This document shows, one piece after another, positions 16,316 to 25,360 of a stretch of 64,000 nt of DNA. Position 1 is the first letter of the stretch. Each line of letters begins with the position of its first letter. Made by a program: the position numbers and the translations under genes. Source of the stretch: Odoribacter sp. (GTDB taxonomy: Bacteria > Bacteroidota > Bacteroidia > Bacteroidales > Prolixibacteraceae); contig PNOH01000010.1 of the NCBI GenBank assembly GCA_013824715.1, positions 1 through 64,000 of the forward strand. Direction: 5' to 3'. The notes beneath the pieces are model-generated. The model had not been told where the DNA came from, did no database searches, and saw only the letters and a program-made list of their open reading frames with translations.

Positions 16316-17350
16316 TTATAGTTTTCTCACAAACCCGTCGCTCAAATTAACCGCAACCGAAATGATATTGCTGGTTCCGGCCAAATGATACCTTGCTGAT
16401 CCGTAGTTGAGTTGAAACCGGGAAATCCTGACACCAAATCCCCACGAAAATCCGACGGTTGACATTTTTTCATCAAGGCGTAACTCCTGCCTGATCTGGT
16501 AATTATACCCAGCTCGGATAGTGAAATTCGGAGAAGGAAGCAGCTCAATTCCCAACACCAGATGGCGCATGAATTTTTTAGTAAAGTTCTCTTCTTTCAA
16601 AACGGGTATGATTCCAGTGTTATCTTCAACAGGTTTGGCCAGATCCCATTTTTGCAGATGTTGCATAGTTGCCGCAAATCGTATTGGTGCATGTTGAAGT
16701 CTTTTCGAAATTCCAAACTGAAGGTCGAACGGTATGGATTCCTTTTCCGCCCCTTCGTAATAAGTGGTAATCTGTGTTCCAATGTTTCGTGCAACCAGAG
16801 AGACTACTGAGAACCTGTTTTTACTGAAATAACTTAATCCTAAATCTGCGGCAAATCCAACAGATTGATAGTTCTCGAATGATGAAAGTATTGGTTTAAG
16901 GTTGATGCCGTAGGTTAACCGATTGTATTCGTGCGACCAGATCATGTTCAGCGCATATTCAGCAGCATTAAAAGTTGCTCCGGTCCGTTCTCCGTTCGGA
17001 AGCGCTTCTATAAATTTGCCATAGTTAATGTAATGCAAACCTACGGCAAAATTCCCGGGAAGAGGAGTGTCAAAGGAATAAGCGGCATAACCATAATTGA
17101 CCCCGGCAAAATAATCGACATAATTCAAAGCCATCATATTCTTCATTTCAGGCCTTAATAAGGAAGGATTATTGTAGGATACATTGAGGTCGAGCGAGTC
17201 GCTGAGAGCAATTTGATTTCCGCCCAGAGCCGCCATTCGTGCCGAGTTGGTCAGGTTCAGAAAGTCGTAGGTTGACTCGCCGCCAACCTGGCTGAAAGCT
17301 TTTGGATAAATACTTGCGAGAAGGATAATCAGGAAAAGAAGTTTGCGCAT
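16316..17350 (-). CDS. porQ: Type IX secretion system protein PorQ
   Basis: 344 residues, family length. A signal peptide ends near AFSQ. GGESTYDFLNLTNSARMAALG is the diagnostic PorQ/PorV-type N-terminus, followed by an outer-membrane barrel. PorQ belongs to the attachment complex (PorU, PorV, PorQ, PorZ) that processes type IX cargo and anchors it at the cell surface. No other T9SS component or cargo with a clear C-terminal domain was recognised in this window, in keeping with the scattered T9SS genes of this phylum. Confidence 0.92.
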   Translation of the reverse strand: MRKLLFLIILLASIYPKAFSQVGGESTYDFLNLTNSARMAALGGNQIALSDSLDLNVSYNNPSLLRPEMKNMMALNYVDYFAGVNYGYAAYSFDTPLPGNFAVGLHYINYGKFIEALPNGERTGATFNAAEYALNMIWSHEYNRLTYGINLKPILSSFENYQSVGFAADLGLSYFSKNRFSVVSLVARNIGTQITTYYEGAEKESIPFDLQFGISKRLQHAPIRFAATMQHLQKWDLAKPVEDNTGIIPVLKEENFTKKFMRHLVLGIELLPSPNFTIRAGYNYQIRQELRLDEKMSTVGFSWGFGVRISRFQLNYGSARYHLAGTSNIISVAVNLSDGFVRKL

Positions 17351-17410
17351 AATTCTCAGGATTCAGCTTTTTATCCGAACGGTAAAATCCGGTTTTTAGT
17401 ATAGATAATG

Positions 17411-17513
17411 ATTAAATGGTTTATTTACCATTTTTTTATTTACTATTTACGATTTTGGTGCTTGTCGCTGAATAGTAAATTGTAAATAATTTAATTGTAA
17501 ATTGGTTAAATGG
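17411..17513. repeat. A/T-rich TTTACTATTTAC/GTAAATTGTAAA inverted words
   Basis: Left part carries AAATGGTTTATTTACCATTT and TTTACTATTTACGATT; right part carries AATAGTAAATTGTAAAT and AATTGTAAATTGG, the reverse complements of the same words, so the stretch can fold back on itself. It separates porQ from the BT_3928-type gene. Confidence 0.45.
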
Positions 17514-17527
17514 TTGCTTCTGGATTT

Positions 17528-18649
17528 CTAGTCCAATTGACTTTCCAATTCTTCTGATTTTGGAATGTCGTTATAATGGTATTTCGCCTGAATAGTTCCT
17601 TTTTTTATCAGAATTAGGCCGGGATTGGAACGCACAATCGTTTTTAGTGTGATTTCGTCGGTATTAAAAAAGTCGAAATGAGCGCCGGTTTCGTTTTTGA
17701 ACGCTTCAAAACTATCCGGCGATGTAGCTGTCAAACCAATGAAATTGTATCCTTTACTTTTCGCTTCAACCGACAACTCAGCCATCTTTGCCATTCCTTC
17801 CTTGCTCGATTTCTGAAGGTTATGGGCAATCACTATGAATGTGCCTTTTTCGTCGTAGAGGAAAAAATCTTTGATGTCTTCACCTTCCGGAGTTTCTATC
17901 CTGAAATCATGAATAGGGGGTTTGTATCCTTTTTGAACTAAAACCGGATCTTCCATTTTTACGAATTTCCAGTTCAGCGTGTCCTGCCAGGGATAGTTTG
18001 CTTCTGTAAATTCCTTTTCCCCGCCTGTTTTAGTATTCTTATAAATGAAATTGTTTTCATAAATATCTTTGGTTGCCCCTTCCGGAATTTTCATGGCATC
18101 CGGAATATTTACACCCACTTTGTAAGGGCTGAAATCTATGATAGGAAGATGGTTATAGGAGTATGCAACAAGGTAAAAATATACCACCATCGTCATGCCT
18201 GTCATAGCTATGGAAAGCAATGGCCCGTTTTTGCTCCTGAAATTATTTCGTTGCTTAAATACGAAAATTGCCAAAGCGAGCAGAACTATATTTTTGTAAA
18301 ATGTTTGCCAGTTGGTAATGACCAGAGCATCGCCAAAACATCCGCAGTCAGTTACCGGGTTGGTGAGTGCCAGAACGAAGGTCAGACCGGTAAAGAATAC
18401 CATGAAAGCCAGCATTAACCAGATTGTAATCCGGATAAAAAAATTAAAAACCATTGCCAGACCGAGAAAAAACTCCGCTGCCGCGAGCAATATCCCCAGA
18501 GCAAATGCCAGGTTGGTTAGCCACGGCATCTGGAACGCATTGAAATAATCGGTGAATTTATACGCTGATCCCCAGGGATCTATCCCTTTTACAAAGCCAG
18601 AAAAGACGAAGGTTAAGCCGAGCAGAATGCGTGCAATATGTTTGAACAT
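17528..18649 (-). CDS. BT_3928-type membrane protein: DoxX/MauE-like plus redox-like C-terminus
   Basis: 373 residues. Four membrane segments in the first ~145 residues (RILLGLTFVFSGFVKGIDPWG is the DoxX-like start) include a conserved DCGCFGDAL loop like that of MauE-type redox proteins. Another membrane segment precedes a C-terminal extracytoplasmic domain of about 200 residues that resembles a thioredoxin-like fold but shows no CxxC. The phylum-wide family is of unknown function. It follows the DUF1599 gene by 12 bases on the same strand, so the two are very likely co-transcribed. Confidence 0.85.
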   Translation of the reverse strand: MFKHIARILLGLTFVFSGFVKGIDPWGSAYKFTDYFNAFQMPWLTNLAFALGILLAAAEFFLGLAMVFNFFIRITIWLMLAFMVFFTGLTFVLALTNPVTDCGCFGDALVITNWQTFYKNIVLLALAIFVFKQRNNFRSKNGPLLSIAMTGMTMVVYFYLVAYSYNHLPIIDFSPYKVGVNIPDAMKIPEGATKDIYENNFIYKNTKTGGEKEFTEANYPWQDTLNWKFVKMEDPVLVQKGYKPPIHDFRIETPEGEDIKDFFLYDEKGTFIVIAHNLQKSSKEGMAKMAELSVEAKSKGYNFIGLTATSPDSFEAFKNETGAHFDFFNTDEITLKTIVRSNPGLILIKKGTIQAKYHYNDIPKSEELESQLD

Positions 18650-18661
18650 GAATGGGTGATT

Positions 18662-19198
18662 TTAGAATTCAATCTTAATTAACGCAAAAACGGCATAATT
18701 GATCATGTCGAGGTAATTGGCTTCAATTCCTTCCGAAGCGATGGTTTTACCCAGATTGTCTTCGATTTGTTTGGTGCGTTTCAGTTTCATCAGTATCAGA
18801 TCGGTATATGAACTCATCCGCATGTTGCGCCAGGCTTCGTCGTAATCGTGATTTTTGTCCATCATCAAATCCTTCGCTTCCCTGAAATGGTGCTGATACA
18901 AACTCAGGGTTTCTTCATTGGTCAGGTCATCACTTTCCGAAATGCCTTTCTCAAGCTGGATCAAAGCCATAATACAGTAATTCACAATACCGATATATTC
19001 AGAGCGAACACCCTCATCAATTTTACTTATGCCTTTTTGTTCAATACTCCTGATTCGTTGAGCTTTAATATAGATTTGGTCGGTCATTGAACTGGGGCGC
19101 AGGATTCGCCAGGCAATACCGTAATCTTTCATTTTATTTGTGAAAATATCCTGACAAACAGCTATAACATGATCGTATTGCCGGCTTGTTTTTTCCAT
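18662..19198 (-). CDS. DUF1599-domain protein
   Basis: About 178 residues from ATG 19198 (MEKTSRQYDHVIAVCQDIF), preferred over ATG 19222 because a -7-like TACTTTTA abuts the earlier codon. Two copies of the DUF1599 helical unit are visible (DYGIAWRILRPSSMTDQIYIKAQRI and, about 85 residues later, DYDEAWRNMRMSSYTDLILMKLKRT). The fold has been compared with MazG-type nucleotide hydrolases, but activity is unproven. First gene of a two-gene unit with the BT_3928-type protein, divergent from folP. Confidence 0.85.
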   Translation of the reverse strand: MEKTSRQYDHVIAVCQDIFTNKMKDYGIAWRILRPSSMTDQIYIKAQRIRSIEQKGISKIDEGVRSEYIGIVNYCIMALIQLEKGISESDDLTNEETLSLYQHHFREAKDLMMDKNHDYDEAWRNMRMSSYTDLILMKLKRTKQIEDNLGKTIASEGIEANYLDMINYAVFALIKIEF

Positions 19199-19263
19199 GA
19201 TTATCGTAATTTTTCGAGGCATAAAAGTATTAAATTAATGTGTACTTTGATTGTATTTTATTT

Positions 19264-19271
19264 TACTTTTG
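19264..19271 (+). promoter_or_regulatory. -7 box for folP
   Basis: TACTTTTG fits TAnnTTTG. Transcription from here would start near 19276, which excludes the upstream GTG 19240 and supports ATG 19309 as the folP start. Confidence 0.55.
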
Positions 19272-19308
19272 TGAAACTCATGATTTTAAGAGGTCTAATT
19301 TTTATCGC

Positions 19309-20193
19309 ATGTTAATCACAGCAACTGCTACTAAATTCCTGAAACGAAAAAATTCTATCAACCTGAACGGACGATTACTTGATCTGGCAAATCCTGTTGT
19401 AATGGGCATTATCAATGTAACTCCCGACTCTTTTTTTGACGGAGGAAAGTATAAAACCGAAAAGAAAGTTCTGAAACGGGCTGAAGAAATTCTGGAACAG
19501 GGTGGGGCAGTCATTGATATTGGTGCAGTATCAACGCAACCCGGCTCAGAAGGAATCCCGACCAAAGATGAGATAGACCGTTTGTTACCTGCGGTGAAAG
19601 CTGTTAAAAAAGAATTTCCTGATGCATTTATTTCCATCGATACTTATCGTTCGTGGGTAGCGCTTAAAGTGATCGAAGATTGCGGCCCATGTATGGTAAA
19701 CGATGTTTCGGGCGGAAATTTTGACCCTCACATGTTCGATACCATTGGAAAACTGGGAGTTCCGTATGTTTTAATGCACATGCAGGGCACACCGCTCAAA
19801 ATGCAACAAAATCCGGAGTACGACGATATCATTCGTGATATTTCCATGTTTTTTACCGAACAGGTTAAAAAACTGACCAAAGCAGGTGTGAAAGATGTGA
19901 TCATTGATCCGGGATTTGGTTTTGGCAAGAACCTTGGACACAATTATGAACTTTTAAACCGTCTCGATTCGTTTAAGGTTTTTCAATTGCCGTTGATGGT
20001 CGGTGTTTCGCGCAAATCAATGATATTTAAATTGTTGAATACCAAGCCCGAGGAGGCATTGAATGGGACTTCGGTTGTGAACACACTGGCTCTTATTGGT
20101 GGCGCCGATATTTTGCGGGTTCATGATGTTCGCGAAGCTGTAGAAGCTGTTCGAATCCTGGACATGGTCCGTTCAGCATCCAAACAGGTTTAA
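19309..20193 (+). CDS. folP: Dihydropteroate synthase
   Basis: 294 residues from ATG 19309. Condenses 6-hydroxymethyl-dihydropterin diphosphate with p-aminobenzoate in folate synthesis. The family signatures VMGIINVTPDSFFDGG, GAVIDIGAVSTQPGSE and DPGFGFGKNLGHN are intact, as is the SRKS-type loop GVSRKSMIF. The usual GASSTRPG is GAVSTQPG here. cdaA follows after 54 bases. The pABA-forming genes pabB and a PabC-like gene lie near 54-55.7 kb. Confidence 0.96.
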   Translation: MLITATATKFLKRKNSINLNGRLLDLANPVVMGIINVTPDSFFDGGKYKTEKKVLKRAEEILEQGGAVIDIGAVSTQPGSEGIPTKDEIDRLLPAVKAVKKEFPDAFISIDTYRSWVALKVIEDCGPCMVNDVSGGNFDPHMFDTIGKLGVPYVLMHMQGTPLKMQQNPEYDDIIRDISMFFTEQVKKLTKAGVKDVIIDPGFGFGKNLGHNYELLNRLDSFKVFQLPLMVGVSRKSMIFKLLNTKPEEALNGTSVVNTLALIGGADILRVHDVREAVEAVRILDMVRSASKQV

Positions 20194-20247
20194 TCTGCAC
20201 AACTCATTCTTTTCAGTACCCATAAATTAAATTTTCACTATCCTGTC

Positions 20248-21036
20248 ATGAATTTATTTATCACCATACGAGTATTGGATATTATTGATATTTTGCTGGT
20301 TGCATTTCTGCTTTTTCAAATGTACCGCATTATCAAGGGAACTGTTGCATTCAGTATTTTTATCGGGTTTTTCCTGGTTTATGTCGCCTGGCTGGTCATT
20401 AAAGCCATGAATATGGAACTGCTCGGAACGCTGATGGGACAATTCATCGGGGTTGGAGTGCTGGCATTGATCGTAGTTTTTCAGCAGGAAATCCGCCGGT
20501 TTCTGCTCCTGATAGGAACCAATTATCAGCTTAGCCGGAACTTTGGGCTCGAAAAACTCTTTACTTCTGAAAAGTTAAGACCTACTTCCAATCAGCAAAT
20601 TAAGGAAATAATAAGGGCATGCGACAACATGGCCCGTTCAAAAACAGGCGCCCTTATTGTAATTCCCCATAACTCCGAGTTGAAAGATATCATCCGGTCG
20701 GGTGAAAAGATGAATGCCCGGATTTCTTCCTCATTGATCGAAACCATTTTCTTTAAGAATACACCCCTTCATGATGGGGCAATGGTCATTCTTGGTAACA
20801 GGATTGCCGCAGCACGCTGCATTCTCCCGATAACTGAAAGGCACGACCTCGATACACATTTTGGACTTCGGCACCGCGCTGCTATTGGTATCTCTGAGCT
20901 TTCTGATGCACTGGCTATTGTAGTTTCTGAGGAGAAGGGCACAATTTCTCTGGCCGTTAATGGTGAACTTATGCACAAAATCTCCATTGTTCAACTCACC
21001 ACCGAACTCGAAAAAGTCATTGTTGAGGAGATGTAA
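20248..21036 (+). CDS. cdaA: Diadenylate cyclase (c-di-AMP synthase)
   Basis: 262 residues: about three N-terminal membrane helices (1-80) then the DAC/DisA_N domain. The catalytic DGA (TPLHDGAMVI) and RHR (GLRHRAAIG) motifs are both intact. Makes the second messenger c-di-AMP from ATP, which in other bacteria controls osmolyte transport and envelope homeostasis. In Firmicutes cdaA sits with cdaR and glmM; here it follows folP, an arrangement common in Bacteroidota. ATG 20248 is used. Confidence 0.95.
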   Translation: MNLFITIRVLDIIDILLVAFLLFQMYRIIKGTVAFSIFIGFFLVYVAWLVIKAMNMELLGTLMGQFIGVGVLALIVVFQQEIRRFLLLIGTNYQLSRNFGLEKLFTSEKLRPTSNQQIKEIIRACDNMARSKTGALIVIPHNSELKDIIRSGEKMNARISSSLIETIFFKNTPLHDGAMVILGNRIAAARCILPITERHDLDTHFGLRHRAAIGISELSDALAIVVSEEKGTISLAVNGELMHKISIVQLTTELEKVIVEEM

Positions 21037-21190
21037 ACAGTGATCAGTGGTCAAGTCATGATTGGCTAAAGCTTGTTGTCAGTGGAAGTCATTAAATGGT
21101 CATATGTTTCACGTCATTAATTGTCAATAGCTTCGCGTCGTTTTTTAATTAATGACCACAATTGACTTAATGACTATAAATGACCTTTTG
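21037..21190. repeat. GTCATT/AATGAC intergenic repeat, copy c
   Basis: 21098-21118 begins GGTCATATGTTTCACGTCAT; 21121-21139 reads TTGTCAATAGCTTCGCGTC, matched at 55718-55736 (18 of 19 bases). AATGACC, AATTGACTT and AATGACTAT words follow and can pair back with GTCATT. Fills the gap after cdaA. Confidence 0.65.
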
Positions 21191-21244
21191 AAATAAGAAC
21201 CACAGGACCTTTACAGCCTTCAATTTTTCCTCCATCGAATTTCC

Positions 21245-21252
21245 TACCTTTG
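21245..21252 (+). promoter_or_regulatory. -7 box for the nitronate monooxygenase-like gene
   Basis: TACCTTTG fits TAnnTTTG and lies 31 bases before ATG 21284. No clear -33 TTTG at ideal spacing. Confidence 0.5.
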
Positions 21253-21283
21253 TCCCGGAAATTTCAGAAATTGATTTTTTGAT

Positions 21284-22237
21284 ATGGGAAACCGGATTTG
21301 CAAACTCTTCGGGATAAAGTATCCGATTATTCAGGCAGGAATGGTTTGGTGCAGTGGCTGGCGATTGGCTTCAGCAGTCAGTAACAATGGCGGTTTGGGT
21401 TTGATTGGCGCAGGTTCAATGCATTCTGAAACGCTTCGGGAACACATTCAGAAAATCAAACTGGCTACCGATCAGCCTTTTGGGGTAAATGTGCCTTTAT
21501 TTCATCCTGAAATGGATGCCATTTTGAACATCATAATGGAAGAAAAAGTACCCATTGTTTTTACCTCAGCCGGAAGTCCGAAAAAATATACTGTTTGGCT
21601 GAAAGAACGCGGGATAATTGTCGCCCATGTAATTGCAAGTTCTGCTTTTGCACTGAAATGTGAAGAAGCTGGCGTGGATGCAATAGTTGCCGAAGGGTTT
21701 GAGGCCGGAGGACACAATGGAAAAGAAGAGACTACCACCATGACCTTGATTCCGGCGGTACGCAAAGTTACTTCATTGCCATTACTGGCTGCCGGAGGTA
21801 TTGGAACTGGTGAAGCAATGCTGGCTGCCATGGCGTTAGGCGCTGATGGCGTTCAAATCGGATCAAGGTTTGCCATTTCAGAAGAATCATCAGCCCATCC
21901 CGATTTTAAAAAGCTGGTGACCGGATTGAAGGAAGGTGATACGAAACTGGCGCTGAAAAAAATCGGCGCAGTCCGTCTGATTAAAAATGAATTCTTTCAG
22001 GAAATAAACAAACTTGAACAGGAAGGTGCAACTCCTGACGCATTAAGGATTTTACTTGGCCGCGGACGTGCTAAAAAAGGTATGTTTGAGGGCGATTTGG
22101 TTGAAGGGGAATTGGAAATCGGCCAGGTTTCAGCTATCATCAACGAAGTGCTGCCTGTAAAAACCATTATCGAAAACCTGGTTCAGGAGTACCAAAAGGC
22201 CAAAGAACGAATGAATACTGAGCAGTTTGAATTTTAA
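21284..22237 (+). CDS. Nitronate monooxygenase-like flavoprotein (NPD family)
   Basis: 317 residues, FMN-binding TIM barrel. GIKYPIIQAGMVWCSGWRLA is the typical start; GFEAGGHNGKEE and the phosphate-binding GGIGTGEAMLAAMALGADG are conserved. Family members oxidise nitronates, and close homologues include enoyl-ACP reductase II (FabK), so the substrate is not fixed by sequence. The His of GGHNG is present, as in nitronate monooxygenases. Monocistronic with its own promoter. Confidence 0.85.
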   Translation: MGNRICKLFGIKYPIIQAGMVWCSGWRLASAVSNNGGLGLIGAGSMHSETLREHIQKIKLATDQPFGVNVPLFHPEMDAILNIIMEEKVPIVFTSAGSPKKYTVWLKERGIIVAHVIASSAFALKCEEAGVDAIVAEGFEAGGHNGKEETTTMTLIPAVRKVTSLPLLAAGGIGTGEAMLAAMALGADGVQIGSRFAISEESSAHPDFKKLVTGLKEGDTKLALKKIGAVRLIKNEFFQEINKLEQEGATPDALRILLGRGRAKKGMFEGDLVEGELEIGQVSAIINEVLPVKTIIENLVQEYQKAKERMNTEQFEF

Positions 22238-22249
22238 TTAAAAGAAAAA

Positions 22250-22313
22250 TGTTACGGGTTACGAGTTTTCGAAAACAACCCGCAACCTGTAACCCGCAAC
22301 CCATAACTCAACT
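22250..22313. repeat. GGGTTACG/CCCGCAAC inverted words, copy a
   Basis: CGGGTTACGAGTT (22255-22267) recurs exactly at 43534-43546. Downstream AACCCGCAACC and GTAACCCGCAACCC are near-complements, so this 60-base gap can form a hairpin. It lies directly before the first M16 gene. Confidence 0.55.
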
Positions 22314-23552
22314 ATGATACATTTTGAACGTGCCAAATTAGCAAACGGGTTGACCGTGATTGTCCATCAGGATAAAACTACCCCGATGGTGGCTTTGGAT
22401 GTTTGCTACAACGTGGGCTCGCGCGACGAACATCCCGAACGCACAGGATTTGCCCACCTTTTTGAACATCTGATGTTTGGCGGTTCAAAGCATATTCCTT
22501 CGTACGACGAACCGCTGCAAAAAGCCGGTGGCGATAACAACGCGTTTACCTCGAACGACCTGACCAATTATTACCTGACACTACCTAAAAACAATATTGA
22601 AACGGGATTTTGGCTTGAATCAGACCGCATGTTCGAACTGGCATTTTCGAAGCCGAGCCTGGAGGTGCAGCGAAATGTGGTGATTGAGGAATTTAAACAG
22701 CGCTATCTCAATCAGCCTTACGGCGATGTTTGGCCTTTGCTGCGCCAACTGGCCTTTAAAGTCCATCCGTACCAATGGCCCACAATTGGTCGCGAAATCA
22801 GTCATATCGAACAAGCAACCATGCAACAGGTGAAAGATTTTTTCTTTGCACATTATGCGCCCGACAATGCGGTGCTGGTGGTTACCGGTGATGTGGAGTT
22901 TGATCAGGTGTTAAAACTTGCTGAACATTGGTTCGGTCCGGTTCCAAACCGTAATGTGAAACCGCGCAATCTTCCGAAGGAGCCGGAGCAAACCGAAATC
23001 AGGGAACAAACTATTGTCCGCGATGTGCCGAATGACACCATATATATGGCTTATCACATGCCCGAACGGCTCGATCCGGCGTATTACGCTACTGATTTGA
23101 TTTCAGATGTGCTTTCAAACGGAAATTCGTCGCGGATGTACCAGAACCTGGTTCAAAAAGAGAAATTGTTTACCGAACTTGATGCATATCTTTCAGGAGA
23201 TTATGAGCCAGGCTTATTTATTGTTTCAGGAAAACCGAGCAATGGAATTTCACTCGAAATTGCACGAAAGGCGATTGAAGCTGAACTTGACCGGATGAAA
23301 CAGGAAAAAGTTTCGGAATACGAGCTTGAAAAGGTGAAAAATAAAATGGAAGCCAACATCGAATACGGAGAAATGAATTACCTGACAAAGGCTATGAACC
23401 TGGCAACCAATGAAATTTTGCAGGATGCCGAATTAATCAATTCACAAGTTCAGTTTTATCATTCGGTAACCACATCGTATATTCAGGAAGTTTCTCAACA
23501 CCTTTTCCGCCCCGAAAACTGCTCTGTTTTAAATTACATTGCTAAAAAATAA
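22314..23552 (+). CDS. M16-family zinc metalloprotease, catalytic subunit
   Basis: 412 residues. The inverted zinc motif HxxEH is present in GFAHLFEHLMFGG (about residues 45-57), with the third ligand Glu in NVVIEEFKQRY about 75 residues on. M16B peptidases act as a catalytic/non-catalytic pair, and the next gene is the partner. No signal peptide is evident, so it is probably cytoplasmic. ATG 22314. The partner begins 4 bases after its stop, implying co-translation. Confidence 0.92.
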   Translation: MIHFERAKLANGLTVIVHQDKTTPMVALDVCYNVGSRDEHPERTGFAHLFEHLMFGGSKHIPSYDEPLQKAGGDNNAFTSNDLTNYYLTLPKNNIETGFWLESDRMFELAFSKPSLEVQRNVVIEEFKQRYLNQPYGDVWPLLRQLAFKVHPYQWPTIGREISHIEQATMQQVKDFFFAHYAPDNAVLVVTGDVEFDQVLKLAEHWFGPVPNRNVKPRNLPKEPEQTEIREQTIVRDVPNDTIYMAYHMPERLDPAYYATDLISDVLSNGNSSRMYQNLVQKEKLFTELDAYLSGDYEPGLFIVSGKPSNGISLEIARKAIEAELDRMKQEKVSEYELEKVKNKMEANIEYGEMNYLTKAMNLATNEILQDAELINSQVQFYHSVTTSYIQEVSQHLFRPENCSVLNYIAKK

Positions 23553-23556
23553 AAAC

Positions 23557-24834
23557 ATGCTGAACCGTAAAATACAACCCACCGTTAATCCAATTGACCA
23601 TATCGACATGGTTCAGGCCGAAAAGCGCCTGCTTTCCAATGGCATTCCGGTTTTTTTCATCAATGCCGGCTCGCAGGACGTCGTTAAAATTGATTTTATT
23701 TTTGAAGCGGGAACCTGGTTCCAATCCTCCAATCTGATGGCCAGCTTATGCAATTCGATGCTCGAAGAAGGTAGCCGGAATTTTTCGGCGGCGCAGATTG
23801 CCGAACGTTTCGATTTTTACGGTGCATACATTCAACTCATGACCGATCAGAATTATGGCTTTGCCAATGTGGTCAGTTTAGGTAAACATTTGCCAGCCAT
23901 ACTCGAAGTAACAGAGGATATGCTCAAACATTCGGTATTTCCGGAGCATGAGTTGAGAGTATTGATTGATAAAAACAAACAAAAATTCTTGCTCGAAAAT
24001 GAAAAGGTCCGCACGCTCTGCCAGAAAAAATTCACCCAGGTGATGTTTGGGGAAGCTCATCCTTATGCGATCACGAATAAGCTGGAAGATTTCGACCAGA
24101 TCTGTCGTGAAATGTTGGTGCAGTTTTACCAAACCTATTATTACTCCGGGAACTGCCGGATTATTGCTTCCGGCCGGATTGATGAATCGGTACTGAATTT
24201 ACTGGAAGCTCATTTTGGCGGCGCCGACTGGCATCGAAACATATTGCCTGCACCTGATTACTTTATGAACCCTGCACCACAGAAGTTTCATCATGTTGAA
24301 AAGTTAAATGGGTCACAGTCGGCCATCAGGGTTGGGAAGCTGTGGGTTTCCAAATCACATCCTGACTTTATTCCCTTGTCCATTCTGGTGACTATCCTGG
24401 GTGGTTATTTTGGTTCAAGGCTAATGGCCAATATCCGCGAAGAAAAAGGTTATACATACGGAATTGGCAGTTTTGTGCTCTCGCTGAAGTATGCCAGTTA
24501 CCTGATTATTTCTACTGAAGTTGGCAACGGGTACGTGGAACCGACACAGAAAGAAATTGGTTTTGAGATGAAACGGCTTCAAACCGAACCGGTTTCGGAA
24601 AACGAATTGGAAACGGTGAAAAGTTACCTGTTGGGCGAATTCCTTCGCGATTTCGATGGTCCGTTTGCCTTAGCCGGAAGCTTCAAGGCTATTAATGATT
24701 TTGATCTGGATTATTCGTTTTACGACCGCTATCTGCATACTCTGCGGAACATTACATCGGAAGAACTGATGAAACTGGCACAGCAATACCTGAATACTGA
24801 CGATTGTTATACGGTAGTGGCCGGAAGTAATTGA
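23557..24834 (+). CDS. M16-family protein, non-catalytic partner
   Basis: 425 residues from ATG 23557; a TTG at 23539 inside the previous gene is not needed. Aligns with the M16 fold (LLSNGIPVFFINAGSQDVVK, LMANIREEKGYTYGIGSF), but the zinc motif position reads SLCNSMLEEGS, so HxxEH is absent. The C-terminal R/Y motif of M16 partners (REEKGYTYG) is conserved. Expected to pair with the upstream catalytic subunit to form the cleft. Confidence 0.92.
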   Translation: MLNRKIQPTVNPIDHIDMVQAEKRLLSNGIPVFFINAGSQDVVKIDFIFEAGTWFQSSNLMASLCNSMLEEGSRNFSAAQIAERFDFYGAYIQLMTDQNYGFANVVSLGKHLPAILEVTEDMLKHSVFPEHELRVLIDKNKQKFLLENEKVRTLCQKKFTQVMFGEAHPYAITNKLEDFDQICREMLVQFYQTYYYSGNCRIIASGRIDESVLNLLEAHFGGADWHRNILPAPDYFMNPAPQKFHHVEKLNGSQSAIRVGKLWVSKSHPDFIPLSILVTILGGYFGSRLMANIREEKGYTYGIGSFVLSLKYASYLIISTEVGNGYVEPTQKEIGFEMKRLQTEPVSENELETVKSYLLGEFLRDFDGPFALAGSFKAINDFDLDYSFYDRYLHTLRNITSEELMKLAQQYLNTDDCYTVVAGSN

Positions 24835-25046
24835 CCAATGAGCCCCATTGACATGAAACAAATGATTTAATGGCGGAAATAATTTCCTCTCCATTTTTCT
24901 TCGACTGAAAATAAAGCCAGGCTTTTGGAATTATGAATCAATAATTTACCTGCTGTAATAGGCAGGAAAAGGTTATCAACTTTTGAAAACAAACACAATT
25001 CAAACGAGAATGAGTTTTATTTCTCGTATCCCTGAAAAGTAAAGGG

Positions 25047-25229
25047 TTAGTTTGTAACCTTGTTCAATTCCCGTTCAATCCGGTTTAGCCCGCAGAACGG
25101 CAGATTGAGCAGAGTAAACTCTGTTCCGGCAATGGTTTTTGCTTTTTCGACTGAATAGGAACGAATATTATAATAGAATGGGGGTTGTTTTGCAGAAGTT
25201 GCAAGAGATTGAGGGATGATTATAAAATG
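25047..25229 (-). pseudogene. Possible 3' remnant of an unidentified gene
   Basis: Minus-strand frame open between TAA codons, reading ...PPFYYNIRSYSVEKAKTIAG..., then FTLLNLPFCGLNRIERELN and a stop at 25047. It has no ATG. Composition looks protein-like, but no family is recognised; it could be chance. Confidence 0.25.
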
Positions 25230-25347
25230 TTATCTCGTATGTATAGCATTCAAAGGTTCAGTAAGCTTGCATTTGTAGATTTGTTGATTGACGAGATGAC
25301 CTAAGTGCAAACATTCTTCAAGGTTATGATATTTCAAGAATATGAGT

Positions 25348-25355
25348 TACTTTTG
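25348..25355 (+). promoter_or_regulatory. -7 box abutting the HEPN start
   Basis: TACTTTTG ends 5 bases before ATG 25361, so the transcript would begin at or within a few bases of the start codon and be leaderless or nearly so. Confidence 0.5.
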
Positions 25356-25360
25356 GATAA

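Larger units (their letters stand above)
24835..25360. other. 526-bp gap between the M16 pair and the HEPN gene
   Basis: No complete gene is visible. On the minus strand bases 25047-25229 hold an open stretch of about 60 codons with credible composition but no start codon (listed separately). The rest is A/T-rich. A -7 box TACTTTTG at 25348-25355 immediately precedes the HEPN start. Confidence 0.6.
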
